Shown here: one piece after another, positions 20,129 to 30,682 of the stretch
Position numbering within the stretch: position 1 is the first letter of the stretch
Layout: each line of letters starts with the position of its first letter
DNA from: Ustilago trichophora
Taxonomy: Eukaryota; Basidiomycota; Ustilaginomycetes; Ustilaginales; Ustilaginaceae
Reading direction: 5' to 3'
Assembly: GCA_900323505.1 (NCBI GenBank)
Contig: OOIN01000010.1
Location: 248,001-312,000, forward strand
DNA length: 64,000 bases
Notes under the pieces: generated by a model
Database searches by the model: none
Seen by the model: only the letters and a program-made list of their open reading frames with translations
Told to the model about the DNA's origin: nothing
Position numbers and translations under genes: made by a program

Positions 20129-21055
20129 TTACAGTGCGACATGGGCCTTATCCCTCGCCATAAACCAAGCAACCGCTCTGATAGCCTGTGTACATCTTTC
20201 CACCGATAAATCTTTGCCCTGTGGTGGCACATGAATAAAAATCACCCTCGCTGGCTCATCTTCCTGACCTGCTTTTGACCGCTTCGCCTCGCACTGGGAA
20301 CAATAGTAGATGAAATCACAAAGATACCTCCCCGGGTCCCGACTCTCTTCCACCTCGCTTTCCTCCATTCCTCTCTCCTTTAACCACCTCACCAACTGCT
20401 CCACGTCAACCTGAGTTCTTTCCACATCTGCAAATTCTTCATATCCATCGCCATTACTGCCGAATCCACGTGCTCGTAGATCTTTGTCCAGATACTTGGC
20501 CTCAATAGAACCCAGTTGTGGAGGGGTGAGATGAGTGAGGAGGGGTGCAAAGTTTCCAGATGCATCCGGTTTTCCGTAGGACAACTTGTGCGCTTGAGCT
20601 TCACATCGAAGACTGCCTTCTTTTCCTACTCCTACATGGATCACTACGTCCCATTTGGCCTCCTCTTGCTGGGGATGCGAGATTTTGGGATATCCCTCCG
20701 GGTAAAGTTTGCCGGCTTGACCGCCAAATTCGGGATCCAAGCGTGAATCATACCAGAATTGAGCCGAGGAGGAGGTAGGAGACGAGCCATGGATTCGAGG
20801 GATAATGTCAAGGATGGATCCGTAGTGTACAGGCAATTGGAGGGTTTGGATTCTCGCCCGTGGTCCCCTTTCTCCAGCCAAAGTAGATGAAGATGAAGTA
20901 GAAGAAGGGGACAATGAAGGCGGGGAAGAAAGATCAAGCAACGTATCGTGCAAAGGCTTGACAGCTGACCAGGACGGATTGTCTTCGATCGTCATGAACG
21001 GTCCAAAGCCTGTGATGAGGATGTTTAACTGGCGCGTTCGAGAAGTGGGTGCCAT
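20129..21055 (-). CDS. Pyroglutamyl-peptidase I (family C15)
   Basis: A cysteine peptidase that removes N-terminal pyroglutamate from peptides, normally cytosolic. The product is 308 residues from the ATG at 21055 (MAPTSRTRQLN); the frame extends upstream only to a TTG. The family start ILITGFGPFMTIEDNPSW is clear. The catalytic triad can be placed: Glu in RCEAQAHK, Cys in RYLCDFIYY, and His in VIFIHVPPQGKD. Bacterial and animal enzymes are about 210-215 residues; the extra length comes from Ser-rich and acidic loops between these motifs. The gene is followed in the same direction by the membrane-protein gene and preceded by MAK21, all on the minus strand with separate promoters. Confidence 0.88.
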   Translation of the reverse strand: MAPTSRTRQLNILITGFGPFMTIEDNPSWSAVKPLHDTLLDLSSPPSLSPSSTSSSSTLAGERGPRARIQTLQLPVHYGSILDIIPRIHGSSPTSSSAQFWYDSRLDPEFGGQAGKLYPEGYPKISHPQQEEAKWDVVIHVGVGKEGSLRCEAQAHKLSYGKPDASGNFAPLLTHLTPPQLGSIEAKYLDKDLRARGFGSNGDGYEEFADVERTQVDVEQLVRWLKERGMEESEVEESRDPGRYLCDFIYYCSQCEAKRSKAGQEDEPARVIFIHVPPQGKDLSVERCTQAIRAVAWFMARDKAHVAL

Positions 21056-21516
21056 GATGATTGTTGCGCGTTTGTCTCGGCTGTTTCTACAGGTCAAAAA
21101 TGTCCAATGTGTGTGGCTGTGTGACCGAGTGACCTCTTCGATTGGCCTTGTGCTTCCGCTGATGGCAGTGATGTTCCTTAAGAATATGGTGGGAGAGCGA
21201 GAAAGTGTTGGTTAGCGTAGCAAGTAAGATAGGGTTTGCGGATCAAGCTTTTTCGAAAAAGACCATCTCTCTCAACCGTGCGGGGAAGAGTTGGTCCAAG
21301 CTGTCGCGCGTCAAATTTGGCTGACCAAAATGGAATTGAAAAAGTCACCGCAAAAGGCGCCGTTTTGAAGGCCGACTTCAACTCAAGACCCTGAATTTTC
21401 CATCTGCATCCTCATCTCCCCCTCGACCACTCAATCACATCACACAACACTCGACGAAGCAATGTAAATAAAACCATGGTATTCCCTTAACACCACTCCA
21501 CGGTGCATAGCGCCTT
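21056..21516. other. Intergenic region between MAK21 and pyroglutamyl-peptidase
   Basis: No gene is seen. It should contain the 3' UTR of MAK21 and the promoter and leader of the peptidase gene. Confidence 0.5.
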
Positions 21517-24500
21517 TTACACATCCTCATCATCATCTCCTCCAAGCAGATGAGCGTAGTCTTCGGCGCTGGCGAAAGTGGGCAAGTTTTGCATCGACTT
21601 TTTGCGCTTCTTGTCAGCCTGCTTCTTGCGTTTCTTGGCATCTCCTCCTGTCACCTCTTCTTCGTCCGAGGAGGAATCGGCGGCAGAACGCTTCTTGGAG
21701 TTGAACTCGGTGAATGGTAAGAGATCGTCGTCATCCTCATCAAAGACATTGCCTCCTTCGTCCGAGTCGTCTTCCCAGTCGTTGGTCGAAGGTTCGGCAG
21801 CGGCAGCGGCCGGTTTGGATTTGGTTTTGGTCTTGGACTTGGTGACAGCGGGGGCTTCGGTTTCGGAGTCAGACTCTTCGTCAGAGAAAGTCATGCCAGG
21901 GAGGACATTCGGTCCATCATCATCGTCGCTGTCTTCCTCCTCTTCTTCTGCTTCCGCGGGCTGGTCCTCCTCGTCGCTGTCAACATAGTCAAACTCATCA
22001 TCATCTCCATCAACATCGCTATCATCCAAGCCCTCCAACTCCTCCTTACCTGGCATGGTAGCCTTCATCACCTTCCAAATCTCCTTCTCATCAGGATCGT
22101 CATCGCTATCCAGACTCGAATCGCTCTCCCCATCCTCCATCTCAGCATCCTTACCCACTGGTAGAGCCTCATCGTCCGATCCCACCAGCGCATCCTCATC
22201 ATCATCCGCACCTCCCGTCTGGACTCGGCTCGAGGAAGGCTGTTTAGACTTGAGGTTGAAGAACTTGTGGAAGAACAATTGGTCTGCTGGAATCGCATCG
22301 GCGCGCTTCTTCCAGAACGCTTCCGTGTTGAAGAACTCATCCTCGTTGAGCGCGTGGGTTCGCGATCGGGTGACACCGCTTCCGACCTGGACCATGGGCT
22401 GCATGGCACTGGCTCCTCGCAGTGTGGATTTCTGCTTGGGATTGCGGTAGACAAATCGATCGAGGAAGTGGGAAAGCGTGTTGAGACTCAGATCGGCATT
22501 GGTCGAGATCTTGCCGCCTTCCAAGAGCTGCAGAGCATGGACAGAGACGGAAGGATGGAAGTGAGAGAGAAGGGGAAGAACGTCCCAGAGACAGGTGGTG
22601 CCGGCATGGGCAAAGCGAGGTTCGCGCTTTCTGCCGTCGTACTTGGTAGATGCGTGCTGATGGGAGGTGGAGAGCTTGACAGCAGCAGCGGCGGCGGCTT
22701 GCTTCTTGTCGAGATCTTCGCTTTCATCGTCGCTAGATGCAACGTCCTGGAAATGCTCCTCATCGTCCTCCTCAGGTTCGGTGAGCATGGCTCGCAACCC
22801 AGGGGTGCGCTTGAACAGCTCACCGAGCAAGTGGAGGCAGCCGCAGATGAACGAAGGCTGATGAAGCGAGAGAATCTGGCAGATACGCTTGACAAAGGCC
22901 TTGACGCGTTCCTGCTCCTGATCTGCTTTGAGGGCTTGAAAGATGAGGTTGAGGTACATGGCTTGCTTGCTCGACGCCTCCAATCGGGGGTCGAGCAGCG
23001 AGTCGTACAGTACACGGTAGAATCGGTCCGTGATGGCGGCCGAAGTGAGTACGGTAGAAGACTCTTGATGAGGGTTCGAGATGGTGAGCTGGAAAATGAG
23101 CTGAAGAGCCTGGATGCTAATGTTGAACGAGCCAGAGTGAAGAATCCTGAACAGCGTGTTGACGTGCTTTTCGAATACGGATGCTTCCATCTTGGCAAAA
23201 GGGAAAGCTCGACGAACACCGGTTAGAATAGCAACGACCATCTTGGATTCGGCATCCTTGACCAGCTTAGGCTCCTCGGGTTTGGCAGAAGCAGCCTGCT
23301 TGCCTTTGCCTTTACCCTTGCCTTTACCTCTGCCCTTGCGAGGCTGGTCCTTCCATCGCTTCTTGTCCTTCTTCTTGGGTGCATCCTCTGCATCTTCACC
23401 TTCAGCGGTACCCTTGGCCTCCTTGACCTCGTTGGCCTTGAGAATGCCTTCGAAGAGCTCAAAGTAGAGCAGGATGAGATGGTTGGCGGTAGCCTCGTCC
23501 TTGGTGGTCAGCACGGTCTGGTTGAGCGTGAGCAGACCATAGTATCGTGCGTGCGTGCTGTGGTTGCTCGTCTTGCCCGCTTCCTCATCCTCAGCGGTGA
23601 CAGCCACAGTCGCGGGTCGCATGATCAAGTTGGCAATCTCACGAACCACGATAAACTTCATAGCTGGGTGAGCGGTGAGCAGCTCCAAGATGTGGTTGCT
23701 AGTCTTGGAGGCAACGCTTCGTTCTGGATCACCAAGCTTGTTGACAAGTAGACGCAACAGGTTCTGTTCCTGTTCGGGTTTGTCACGGAGCAAGATAAAG
23801 ATCTGAGTGGTGGCCTGCTTGCGGGTGAAAGGGATGGTGTCGTGGGACTGCACCTCGAGGATCTGGAGGAACTGGAAGTAAAACTTCTTCAAGTGATCCT
23901 CAAACGCCCACAGAAGCACGTGCGACTTTGCAGCCTCAGCAGCAACAAGATCGCCCGAGGAAAGCGCGGCAGCAGCAGCGGCGAGCTGAGGCTGATCCCG
24001 GAAGTAGCGCAACTTTCTCGAACCAAGGCCACCTTCGCTGGCAAGCCAATCGGCGAGGGCACGAGTGGCGCGGCTGGCTTCTTCGCGGCTCTTCTTGCGC
24101 GTCATGTTGAGCAGGTTGTCCATATGCTTGACGTTGTGTACGGGACTGCTCTGGACCAAGAGGGTGAGAGCCGAGATTCTGTCTGAAAGAGTACCGCCGC
24201 CTTCGGAGGAGAGCAGCGAGCGGACGAACTGGGCATCGGAAGCGGTGAGGGTGCCGATACTGCCACCGGCCTTGTTGAGCGAGGTCTCGCTGCTGGTAAT
24301 GTCGTCATACGCACGGCTCTCTTCGCGTAAGAGATCGGCACCCAGATCGAGAAGCTGTGTGATGCGGTCGTGCGAAAGGGTGTCGTTGGTGGCGTTGGTA
24401 GATGGAATCTTGGGTAGGGTTTGCGACATCCATTGCGGTACAGCTTCGAGTCGCAATGGTCCTCTGGCAGTGTGAGAAGGTTTGACCTTGGTCTCTTTAC

Positions 24501-25353
24501 CAACGCCTTCGTCATCGAAAACCATCTTCTTGCCCTTGCCCATGCGCTGTGCTGTGGTGCTCTCCGAGACGGTGTTTGGCAAAGTCGACTGTCGCTGCTG
24601 CTGCTGCTGTTGCTGCTGTGATGCCTTTTGGGCCTGTGCCTGTGCCAGTTCCTTTGCCTTTGCCTTTGCTTTTGCCTCGGCCTGCCTGTTGTTCTGCTTG
24701 TTCATCTCCTTGATGTTTTCCTTTGGCTTTGACTTTTCCTTTGCGTTCTCTTGACTGCTCTGCTTCTTGGCTTCTGCCTGCTTTGTACTGTCTGTTGCTG
24801 CTGCTGCTGCTGCTGCTGGCTTGACCTCCTTGACCTTTTTAGCAAACGAAGAAGCAAAAGCAACAGGCTCAGACGAGTTGGGATTGGCCTGAAGCTGCTT
24901 GAGAAAGTCGGCCACCTCTGAAGAGAAAGCTGCTTCATCGATCTGAACCTCGGACTTCTTCTTGCCGTTGGCCTTGGAGATGAGCTCGAGATCGGCTCTG
25001 GAACCACCAAAGCTCTCGATCTCGCGCATGAGAGTGTCCTCATCTGCACTGTCATCCGAATCGTACGCAGCCTTCTTGTTGATGGGAGTGGCAGCCTTCT
25101 TGGGGGTAGGCTTGGTAGAGGGGGCCTCGGAAGGAGTGGCCTTGGCCGGTGCTGGCGAGTTGGTGGTGGTGGTGGTAGTGGTAGCTGGTTTGAATGATGT
25201 GGATGATTTGGCCGGAGTAGCATGCTCAGATGGCTTGCTAGCCGGCGACCTAGCGCCCTTTGGCCTGAAATCCCTCGCCATTGTGTTGTACGATGACGAT
25301 GTTGATGAGGGTATGATAGGGGTGACGGTCGAGAGTCGGAGAGTATCAACCAT
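21517..25353 (-). CDS. MAK21: Ribosome biogenesis protein Mak21/Noc1 (CBF/Mak21 family)
   Basis: Nucleolar factor needed for early 60S ribosomal subunit assembly; in yeast it works with Noc2. The longest ATG start is 25353 (MVDTLRLSTV; 1278 residues). The ATG at 25281 (MARDFRPKGARS) is equally plausible, because the residues between read like translated leader. The N-terminal ~300 residues are low complexity, with an Ala/Lys/Gln-rich repeat stretch. A HEAT-like region follows. The CBF domain is recognisable from NISIQALQLIFQLTISNPHQ through LSLHQPSFICGCLHLLGEL to KREPRFAHAGTTCLWDVLPL. The C-terminus is highly acidic (Asp/Glu/Ser runs) with short Lys-rich patches, as in Mak21 proteins generally. 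Single exon. Identification is confident; the start is not. Confidence 0.92.
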   Translation of the reverse strand: MVDTLRLSTVTPIIPSSTSSSYNTMARDFRPKGARSPASKPSEHATPAKSSTSFKPATTTTTTTNSPAPAKATPSEAPSTKPTPKKAATPINKKAAYDSDDSADEDTLMREIESFGGSRADLELISKANGKKKSEVQIDEAAFSSEVADFLKQLQANPNSSEPVAFASSFAKKVKEVKPAAAAAAATDSTKQAEAKKQSSQENAKEKSKPKENIKEMNKQNNRQAEAKAKAKAKELAQAQAQKASQQQQQQQQRQSTLPNTVSESTTAQRMGKGKKMVFDDEGVGKETKVKPSHTARGPLRLEAVPQWMSQTLPKIPSTNATNDTLSHDRITQLLDLGADLLREESRAYDDITSSETSLNKAGGSIGTLTASDAQFVRSLLSSEGGGTLSDRISALTLLVQSSPVHNVKHMDNLLNMTRKKSREEASRATRALADWLASEGGLGSRKLRYFRDQPQLAAAAAALSSGDLVAAEAAKSHVLLWAFEDHLKKFYFQFLQILEVQSHDTIPFTRKQATTQIFILLRDKPEQEQNLLRLLVNKLGDPERSVASKTSNHILELLTAHPAMKFIVVREIANLIMRPATVAVTAEDEEAGKTSNHSTHARYYGLLTLNQTVLTTKDEATANHLILLYFELFEGILKANEVKEAKGTAEGEDAEDAPKKKDKKRWKDQPRKGRGKGKGKGKGKQAASAKPEEPKLVKDAESKMVVAILTGVRRAFPFAKMEASVFEKHVNTLFRILHSGSFNISIQALQLIFQLTISNPHQESSTVLTSAAITDRFYRVLYDSLLDPRLEASSKQAMYLNLIFQALKADQEQERVKAFVKRICQILSLHQPSFICGCLHLLGELFKRTPGLRAMLTEPEEDDEEHFQDVASSDDESEDLDKKQAAAAAAVKLSTSHQHASTKYDGRKREPRFAHAGTTCLWDVLPLLSHFHPSVSVHALQLLEGGKISTNADLSLNTLSHFLDRFVYRNPKQKSTLRGASAMQPMVQVGSGVTRSRTHALNEDEFFNTEAFWKKRADAIPADQLFFHKFFNLKSKQPSSSRVQTGGADDDEDALVGSDDEALPVGKDAEMEDGESDSSLDSDDDPDEKEIWKVMKATMPGKEELEGLDDSDVDGDDDEFDYVDSDEEDQPAEAEEEEEDSDDDDGPNVLPGMTFSDEESDSETEAPAVTKSKTKTKSKPAAAAAEPSTNDWEDDSDEGGNVFDEDDDDLLPFTEFNSKKRSAADSSSDEEEVTGGDAKKRKKQADKKRKKSMQNLPTFASAEDYAHLLGGDDDEDV

Positions 25354-25989
25354 GCCGCTGTCCTTGGCTTCCAAAATTTTCGGAAGAGCCACGAAAAAAA
25401 AGGAGCGTCAAAATTAAATTTCTTCTCAATTTCGGGAGTCGGAAACGCTCTTTGAACAGTGCAACGTTCCATTCCATTTGTACCTTTTACAGGACCTAAC
25501 ACTGTGAAGAAGAGAACCAGAAGGGAAGGAAATGTCGATTTGCTTTTCACATTCCCTCCCTTGCGCCTGTGCAAAAGCCCCTCTTTTCGCTTGCAAGTGT
25601 CCCTACTTCCATTGACAGGATGGCCGCCGGTTTAGACTCTTTGCACCGATGGATGCAATCTCTTCAACAATCATTTTGAGAACGACGACCCAGTCCATCG
25701 AGCGATGCAGACAAAGCGTTGAGACGAGAATCGGGATATGCTAAACGCTTGCTACCATTTGAGAAGGGTGAAACGATGAAGACTGTCTGTCGAATTCGCC
25801 CCTCTTCCCACGGTCTGTTGCACAGCTCGAGAAGAAGTGGTGCGGTGGCTGCGATGGCCTCGTTGCAGCGCAGAGCAGAGCAAAGCATACAGTACAGTAC
25901 AGCACAACCCAAGCAGAATTCGACGAGAGATCCAGGCTCGGCAGCATCTCAAGTCTGCTTTCTTGGCTGCAGGCGCGCTGGCATACGGT

Positions 25990-25992
<3 letters not shown>

Positions 25993-26067
<75 letters not shown>

Positions 26068-26069
26068 GT
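25993..26069. repeat. Compound (GA)n(GT)n microsatellite
   Basis: An uninterrupted GA run passes directly into a GT run ending in GTGCGTGTGT. It lies in the shared upstream region of MAK21 and the secreted double-psi barrel gene. Confidence 0.92.
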
Positions 26070-26597
26070 CAGTTCTCGCTTCTCTCGGTGCAGTCTTTTT
26101 GGTGCATTTTGGCAGCTTTTTTGTCACAATTTCAGTGAGAGAGTGAAATTTTGGCCTTGCACTCGGCGTTGGCTTGGGAAAATCGGATGCGCGGTGCTGC
26201 ACGTCTGCATCTGCCTTCCGAGCCCAAAAGAGCCAAAAGAGCCAAACGAGGACGAGATTGGGTTGTCGCGCTGTCAAACTCAGCTTGCACTAGTTAGCTC
26301 CTAAAGGCGCTTTCCGATGGTCGGTATGAGGGCTGTGTGCGCCCTCTTGCTCGGCCAACGGAATGCTACTTGTTTCGCTTTTCAGAAGAGAGACTGTCAT
26401 TTCATGCTACAGCACTATACTGTATGCCATGCCATGCACACTTTGGCCTGTCACACACCTCTGCTTCAAGAAAGGAAAGATTTGCCCCCAAGTGCTCTCC
26501 TTTTCGCTTAGACTGTCTCTGTTATCGAACTGGCAGCAACCGCAGACACGCAATGCCATCAAACAAGCAGAACCGCGACAGCTGTCAACGCGCTTCT

Positions 26598-26599
<2 letters not shown>

Positions 26600-26644
<45 letters not shown>
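26600..26644. repeat. (TC)n microsatellite
   Basis: About 22 TC units in the upstream region of the secreted double-psi barrel gene, roughly 250 bases before its ATG. Confidence 0.92.
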
Positions 26645-26648
<4 letters not shown>

Positions 26649-26896
26649 CTCTGGTCCTACATATATACATGACCACTTTGTTCAGCTGAACGGATCTTGT
26701 GTTCCTACCTTGACCATCCTAGACTCTACCCTTACCCTCCCCGTCCCCCTTTTGGCTTCGAATCTTCCCAATTTGCCCCTGGATCCAGTAGCGTTGATCG
26801 CACCGGCATCCTCATCTTTTTCTCAACACACGTCTCTCGTACAGCATCGACCCCCCTTTCCCCCTTTTCCCCCAAGAGACATTCTTTCTCAGCACA

Positions 26897-27949
26897 ATGA
26901 TTTGCGCCAAGACCCTCCTTCTCGCCTTTGTGGCTCTCTCCCTCTCCATGATGACTGTGGCGCAGGCCGCCCAGCCCACCATCAGCCAAAACGCTGCCGT
27001 CCGTCGTCACGCTGCCATGATTCACGCGCGTCCCGCTCGTCGCTCCGCCGTCGTCGGTGAGGGCAAGATGATCCAAAAGAGGCAGACGGCCGAGCAGCTT
27101 GCTCAGGCAGCTGCTCTCAAACAATGGGACGATGACTTCCACGCAAAGAATGCAGAATGGCAGCAGGCTGCCAACGCTGCTCTGGCTCAAGGTCAGACCC
27201 CACCCACTTATGATCAGTACTGGGATGGCAAGTCGGGCTCTTCCGGCTCGTCTTCATCTTCGACTTCGTCTTCGTCCTCGGGTTCTTCTGACCAGTCATC
27301 TGCTCCTGCCCAGCAGACCCAGCAGCAGCAGACCCAGCAGCAGCAGCAAACCAACACTACCCCTGCCGACAACTCTGACGCTTCCTCTTCGCAAGACAAC
27401 GCGGACGACTGTGCCGAGCAGGACACGAGCAATGACGCTGCTCCTTCTTCCACGTCGAATGCGGATGCCTCCCCTTCTGCCAACGGTGCTGCCGCCGCTG
27501 CTGCCACCGGAAGCAAGAACCAGGCTACCAAGGATCACGGCAAGGACAACAATAACAACAACAACTCTGGCTCTTCCTCGTCCTCGTCCTCGTCCTCGTC
27601 GTCATCTTCGCAGTCCACTTCTGGTCACTTTGGCGGACAGGCCACTTACTATGCTCCCGGACTCGGTGCTTGTGGATGGACCAATGGAGACTCGGACTAC
27701 ATTGTTGCCATCTCTGCCTCGCTCTTTGACTCGTTCGGCTCTGGCAACCCTAACAAGAACCCCGCCTGTGGACACAAGATCGCAGCATCTTACGGCGGCA
27801 AGACCATCACCGTCTCTGTCGCCGATCGATGTGTTGGTTGTGCTTGGGGCGATCTGGATTTCACCCCTACAGGATTCTCGCAGCTCGCCGACATGTCCAA
27901 GGGTCGTCTTGATGGCTTGACCTGGTCGTGGATCGGTGGTGCTCCTTGA
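26897..27949 (+). CDS. Secreted RlpA-like double-psi beta-barrel protein
   Basis: A 350-residue single-exon gene. The N-terminus is a signal peptide (hydrophobic LLLAFVALSLSMM, likely cleavage after AQA near residue 24). A dibasic site at residues 61-62 (MIQKR/QTAEQ) suits Kex2-type processing. The middle (about 110-240) is Ser-, Gln- and Asn-rich and probably disordered and O-glycosylated. The C-terminal ~105 residues form a double-psi beta-barrel of the RlpA/expansin-like type: GGQATYYAPGLGACGW, then PACGHKI, then VSVADRCVGCAWGDLDFTP and a final LTWSWIGG. Cysteines occur in the usual C..C..C-x2-C order. Related fungal proteins are extracellular or wall-associated; activities in the family differ, so none is assigned. 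A plant-interaction role is possible for a smut but is inference. Confidence 0.88.
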   Translation: MICAKTLLLAFVALSLSMMTVAQAAQPTISQNAAVRRHAAMIHARPARRSAVVGEGKMIQKRQTAEQLAQAAALKQWDDDFHAKNAEWQQAANAALAQGQTPPTYDQYWDGKSGSSGSSSSSTSSSSSGSSDQSSAPAQQTQQQQTQQQQQTNTTPADNSDASSSQDNADDCAEQDTSNDAAPSSTSNADASPSANGAAAAAATGSKNQATKDHGKDNNNNNNSGSSSSSSSSSSSSSQSTSGHFGGQATYYAPGLGACGWTNGDSDYIVAISASLFDSFGSGNPNKNPACGHKIAASYGGKTITVSVADRCVGCAWGDLDFTPTGFSQLADMSKGRLDGLTWSWIGGAP

Positions 27950-29147
27950 AAAGGGCTAAGGGGATTCATAAAGAATAAACATATGTCTTGAATTCGCTCC
28001 CGTTGGTCAGTTGCTGGTCAGCTGCAGAGGAGCGAGTCGAGAGATCAATGTGGATGACCTCTTGGAAGCTCACCTGACTGGTTGATTTGGGCTGTTGAGA
28101 GGCATCCTAAACGGGAATGGATTTGATCTTGTCGGACAAGAAAGATTTCGCCGCAGTCCACCTTGATGGAAGGACGCGCGAATACGTCTTTTTCTTTGCA
28201 TGGTTGATGCTTCTCTCGCTTGTATTTGTAATCAATTGTTTACTCACTGTTTGCATAGTCACTCCATCTATACTCGCCCATATCCAGCATCATCATTTTG
28301 GCAGTCTGTGTCTCTTGGCGTGCGGATTGACAGGTGGTCTTCTTTGATGCGGGTCATATGAGCCTACGAAAATCGCATGATTACTGATAGCTCTCGAACT
28401 TGATCCTTAGACCAAGTAGTTGGGTAGCATTCTGCACAGAGGAGGCGCGGGAGGTGTGGACGTTCTACAGTACATACTTGCAGCGCGTCAAAGCCGGCAG
28501 AGAACAAGAAAAGCTTCTTTTCTGGTCTCCTTGAAAAGCCAATTACAGGATCTGTTGTGTGTCTGTTTGGACGAGATCCGATCGGGAAATGCACTTGACG
28601 GGATATCCGGTCAGGCAGCAGGCAACGATCCGACGGCTTAGCTTAAAAATAAGAGAGAGGGCTTTGGGGGACTTGCGTCGAGACAACTAGCCGAGACAAT
28701 GGACGAGAAGAAATGCACGGACGATGCGATGCGCAAATGATGATTCGAGATTTTATTATGTTTTGATTTTGCATCAAATGAGATGAAGCTCGACTCGGCT
28801 GTACAGTACAGTACTGCACGTAAAGTGTTGGTTCGTGCCTGTGATCTTGTGCAAGTGGTGAAAGGGTGGTGGTGGAAGGAAAGATGGGCCGACATCCCCA
28901 CCACATAACTACTCTCTCTGTCGGTCTCTAAACTTGATTTTCATTTCATTCATGTCTCCATCGATTGCTTGCAGTTGCTTCGTTACAGTCGGTCGTACAG
29001 CGTGCCGGTTGGCGGGTACAGTAAGGTAAAACGGCAGACAAAAGAGCGTTCCTGCAGCTACCTCTGAGTGCAAGGCAGTGTGACATGCAGTTGACTGCAA
29101 ACGGAAGCAAAAGCCCTCGGCTTGCAGTGTCAGGTTGAGGAAAAAAG

Positions 29148-29190
<43 letters not shown>

Positions 29191-30682
29191 ATTTCAAACT
29201 TTTTCTTTTGGACGCTTTCGGCTTGTTCACACGATTCGGTCTTCACTTCATAGAGGCAGCCCAGATTCAACTTTTTGTAGCTAGCGAACTACGCCTCCCA
29301 CGGAGCTGAGTGACAAGTCTACGATGGGAAACAAAATGAAATGGTGAGTGATATGAGGAGCTGCAGCGGAGAAGTTACCTGTGCGTGTATGTGAGAAGCC
29401 ACACAGAAAAGGAGAGAGAGAGAGAGGAGAGAAAGCTGTCAAGTGCATTCAGTTCGACCACACGGAAGCCTGTCGTCGGTGGACCCCTCAAAAGGAAATC
29501 CAAAAAAAAAGAAAAGAAAAAGAAGAAAAAAAAAAGGAAGAGAGGACTGCCACGCCCGTGCGCTCTTTCACTTTCTCCTTCTTTTCTCTCTCAACCGCCG
29601 CTCATGTCCTGTGCGAGGCCGAATTTCCACTTTTTTGGTCCTTTTCTTTCCCCCTCTCGGATTGTGGTTGTGTGGTTGTGTGCCTGTCTGCTTTGTGTCA
29701 AGTTGGTCTCCGTGCTTTTCTTTGCTTTCCATTTTACCCCTCCTTTTCTGGTGTACAGTAGCTCTGCTGCTCTCTCTCTCTCTTTCTGTCTCTTTCTGTC
29801 TGTTGTGGAAACAGTTCTGTCGCGCAGGCACACACTCAACTGACACTCACTCAGTGTCGACACAACTCATTTCACATTCTCAACTGTGCTTGCTTGCCGC
29901 TTCTCTCACCATTGTCCACGCTTTGCTCCCACCATATCTCAACCTCTTCCTCTCTCTCTCTCTCTCTCTCTTTCTTGTCTATTCTATCTTCTCCCCCCGC
30001 TTGGACCTACCAAGGACATTAGCTCATCTTTCCCTTTTTTTCCCTATTCCCATCCGACGCAAGCAACCCTCTTGCCAACCTACATCGCCAGACCAACCCT
30101 TCGACTCTGAACCCTCTTCGACTTTAATCTCGCAGTCGGTACATACGCCATCACCTTGGTCAGCTCATCTGTGCGGCACAAGGTTCGATCAAGCATCAGC
30201 TGCAAGCCATCTTATCTCGCCGCTGCCATCCAAGTTTCGTTTGTTTCGTTCCTTGCGTTGCTTTGCTCGTTCGCACGCTGTCGTCATGCACACGTAAAAA
30301 CTTTAACCTTGACCTCGACATCTTTCTCCTTTCCCCAAGAAAAGTTGCGCGTTACTTTCCACCGCAATACTACTGCTACTACTCTACAACCACAGTACTG
30401 GCATAGAGAGGTGCGTCGGGATACGCCCTGCTGACCACAACGAGCACACACCCCAATCTTATTCGGTGCAACTCCCGCGCTGCACGGCAAAACTCTATCT
30501 TGCGGACCCCAACCGACGCATTGTTGCAAAGCAGTCCATCTGCCTGCCCGACTAGGATAGCTGTGCGACAAAGTTGACGTTTGCTCAATCGCAAGCTCCT
30601 CTCCTTAACGGCTGCACTCGATTCTACCTCCGTCCCTCGGTATTTCAGCCATCGGCACAGGCACCAGGAACTTGTCGACAAA
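27950..30682. other. 2.7-kb intergenic region with poly(A) tract and CT-rich leader
   Basis: No gene can be supported. Bases 27950-28350 would hold the 3' UTR of the secreted-protein gene. An A40 tract lies at 29148-29187. From about 29560 the plus strand is pyrimidine-rich, with short CT runs near 29770 and 29960, consistent with promoter and long leader of the gene starting at 30683. Open frames at 29385-30297 are CT-rich translations with frequent Ser/Leu/Phe. TACAGTA motifs occur near 28469, 28804, 29021 and 29755. Confidence 0.5.
29148..29187. repeat. Poly(A) tract, 40 bases
   Basis: An uninterrupted run of 40 A, preceded by GAGGAAAAAAG. It lies in the large intergenic region upstream of the 1959-residue protein gene. 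Confidence 0.9.

Larger units (their letters stand above)
25354..26896. other. Divergent promoter region, MAK21 / secreted protein
   Basis: No gene is seen. It holds a (GA)n run at about 25993-26028 directly followed by (GT)n to about 26069, a (TC)n run at about 26600-26644, TACAGTA motifs near 25889, and TATATA near 26660, about 240 bases upstream of the ATG at 26897. Open frames across the microsatellites are simple-repeat translations. Confidence 0.6.
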
